Source of the DNA: an uncultured Bacilli bacterium
GTDB taxonomy: Bacteria > Bacillota_I > Bacilli_A > RF39 > UBA660
NCBI GenBank assembly: GCA_910586425.1
Contig: CAJUHL010000027.1
Location: forward strand, 1 to 21,788
DNA: 21,788 nucleotides
Direction: 5' to 3'
Of the stretch, positions 21,752-21,788 are shown piece by piece. Each line of letters begins with the position of its first letter. Position 1 is the first letter of the stretch. Made by a program: the position numbers and the translations under genes. Below the pieces are notes generated by a model. The model saw nothing but the letters and a program-made list of their open reading frames with translations. It ran no database searches and was not told the origin of the DNA.

Positions 21752-21788
21752 ATGGAAGAGATTCCATACAATAAAAATGGAACACTTG
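21752..21788 (+). CDS. Possible start of a further gene, cut by the window edge (perhaps leaderless)
   Basis: The frame MEEIPYNKNGTL is open to the end of the window. It has no Shine-Dalgarno, and the -10 box ends 8 bases before the ATG, so the mRNA would be leaderless. The first 16 bases also form a perfect hairpin (ATGGAA, GAGA, TTCCAT), and another ATG follows at 21776, so this stretch could instead be a 5'-UTR. Too short to identify. Confidence 0.3.
   Translation, partial: MEEIPYNKNGTL

Noticed and set aside
1..21788. CRISPR array, tRNA or rRNA genes, insertion sequences
   Set aside because: No regularly spaced repeats, cloverleaf-like elements, transposase frames or terminal repeats were seen on either strand.

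Overview
The window is a stretch of chromosome from an AT-rich Gram-positive, endospore-forming bacterium. The sporulation genes (a SirA-like protein, YlbD/YlbE relatives, spoIIGA-sigE), the HrcA/CIRCE heat-shock operon and Bacillus-type anti-Shine-Dalgarno pairing (GGTGAT, AGGAGG) all point to Bacillota, most likely class Bacilli in the wide sense, including the gut lineages near Erysipelotrichia/RF39. Species cannot be named from the sequence. TGA is used as a stop (rsmD, yqeY, spoIIGA) and Trp is TGG, so the standard bacterial code applies. Every convincing gene is on the + strand.

Layout. 1-1196: the 3' part of a large protein whose C-terminus has the look of a phage-type C-type-lectin / diversity-generating-retroelement target domain. 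1399-2534: sirA-ylbD-ylbE, with a consensus Spo0A box over the -35 region and a terminator behind. 2622-3167: rsmD. 3156-3422: a self-contained unit (promoter, 60-codon gene, terminator). 3437-5946: a compact bacteriocin-type system, made of a C39-peptidase ABC exporter, an 18-residue hydrophobic peptide overlapping its end, two translationally coupled double-glycine precursor peptides, and a terminator. 6200-7198: an unrecognised cysteine-rich protein. 7263-8047: rpsU and yqeY. 8019-9573: spoIIGA-sigE behind a promoter with the 22-bp spacing typical of Spo0A-activated promoters. 9660-10711: a promoter, a roughly 90-nt leader or small RNA ending in a G10/C5 terminator, and an orphan 299-residue protein. 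10898-17514: hrcA-grpE-dnaK-pepF-dnaJ behind a degenerate CIRCE element. 17546-19511: miaB and a small unknown gene. 19663-21463: mutL. 21464-21788: two promoters and the start of a possible further gene.

How the parts work together. Spo0A~P would start the sporulation programme by switching on sirA (blocks DnaA-dependent replication initiation) and spoIIGA-sigE (mother-cell sigma factor and its activating protease). The heat-shock operon is a self-repressed HrcA circuit with an oligoendopeptidase inserted between dnaK and dnaJ. rpsU, yqeY, rsmD, miaB and mutL are translation or repair housekeeping genes.

The least ordinary parts are: the two-peptide double-glycine system, in which each predicted mature peptide carries one cysteine at its C-terminus and no immunity gene is recognisable; a hairpin that buries the exporter's Shine-Dalgarno; a GrpE with a metallothionein-like N-terminus of 11 cysteines; and a recurring arrangement in which the -10 box lies six bases before a GGTGA Shine-Dalgarno, which predicts mRNAs with almost no leader.
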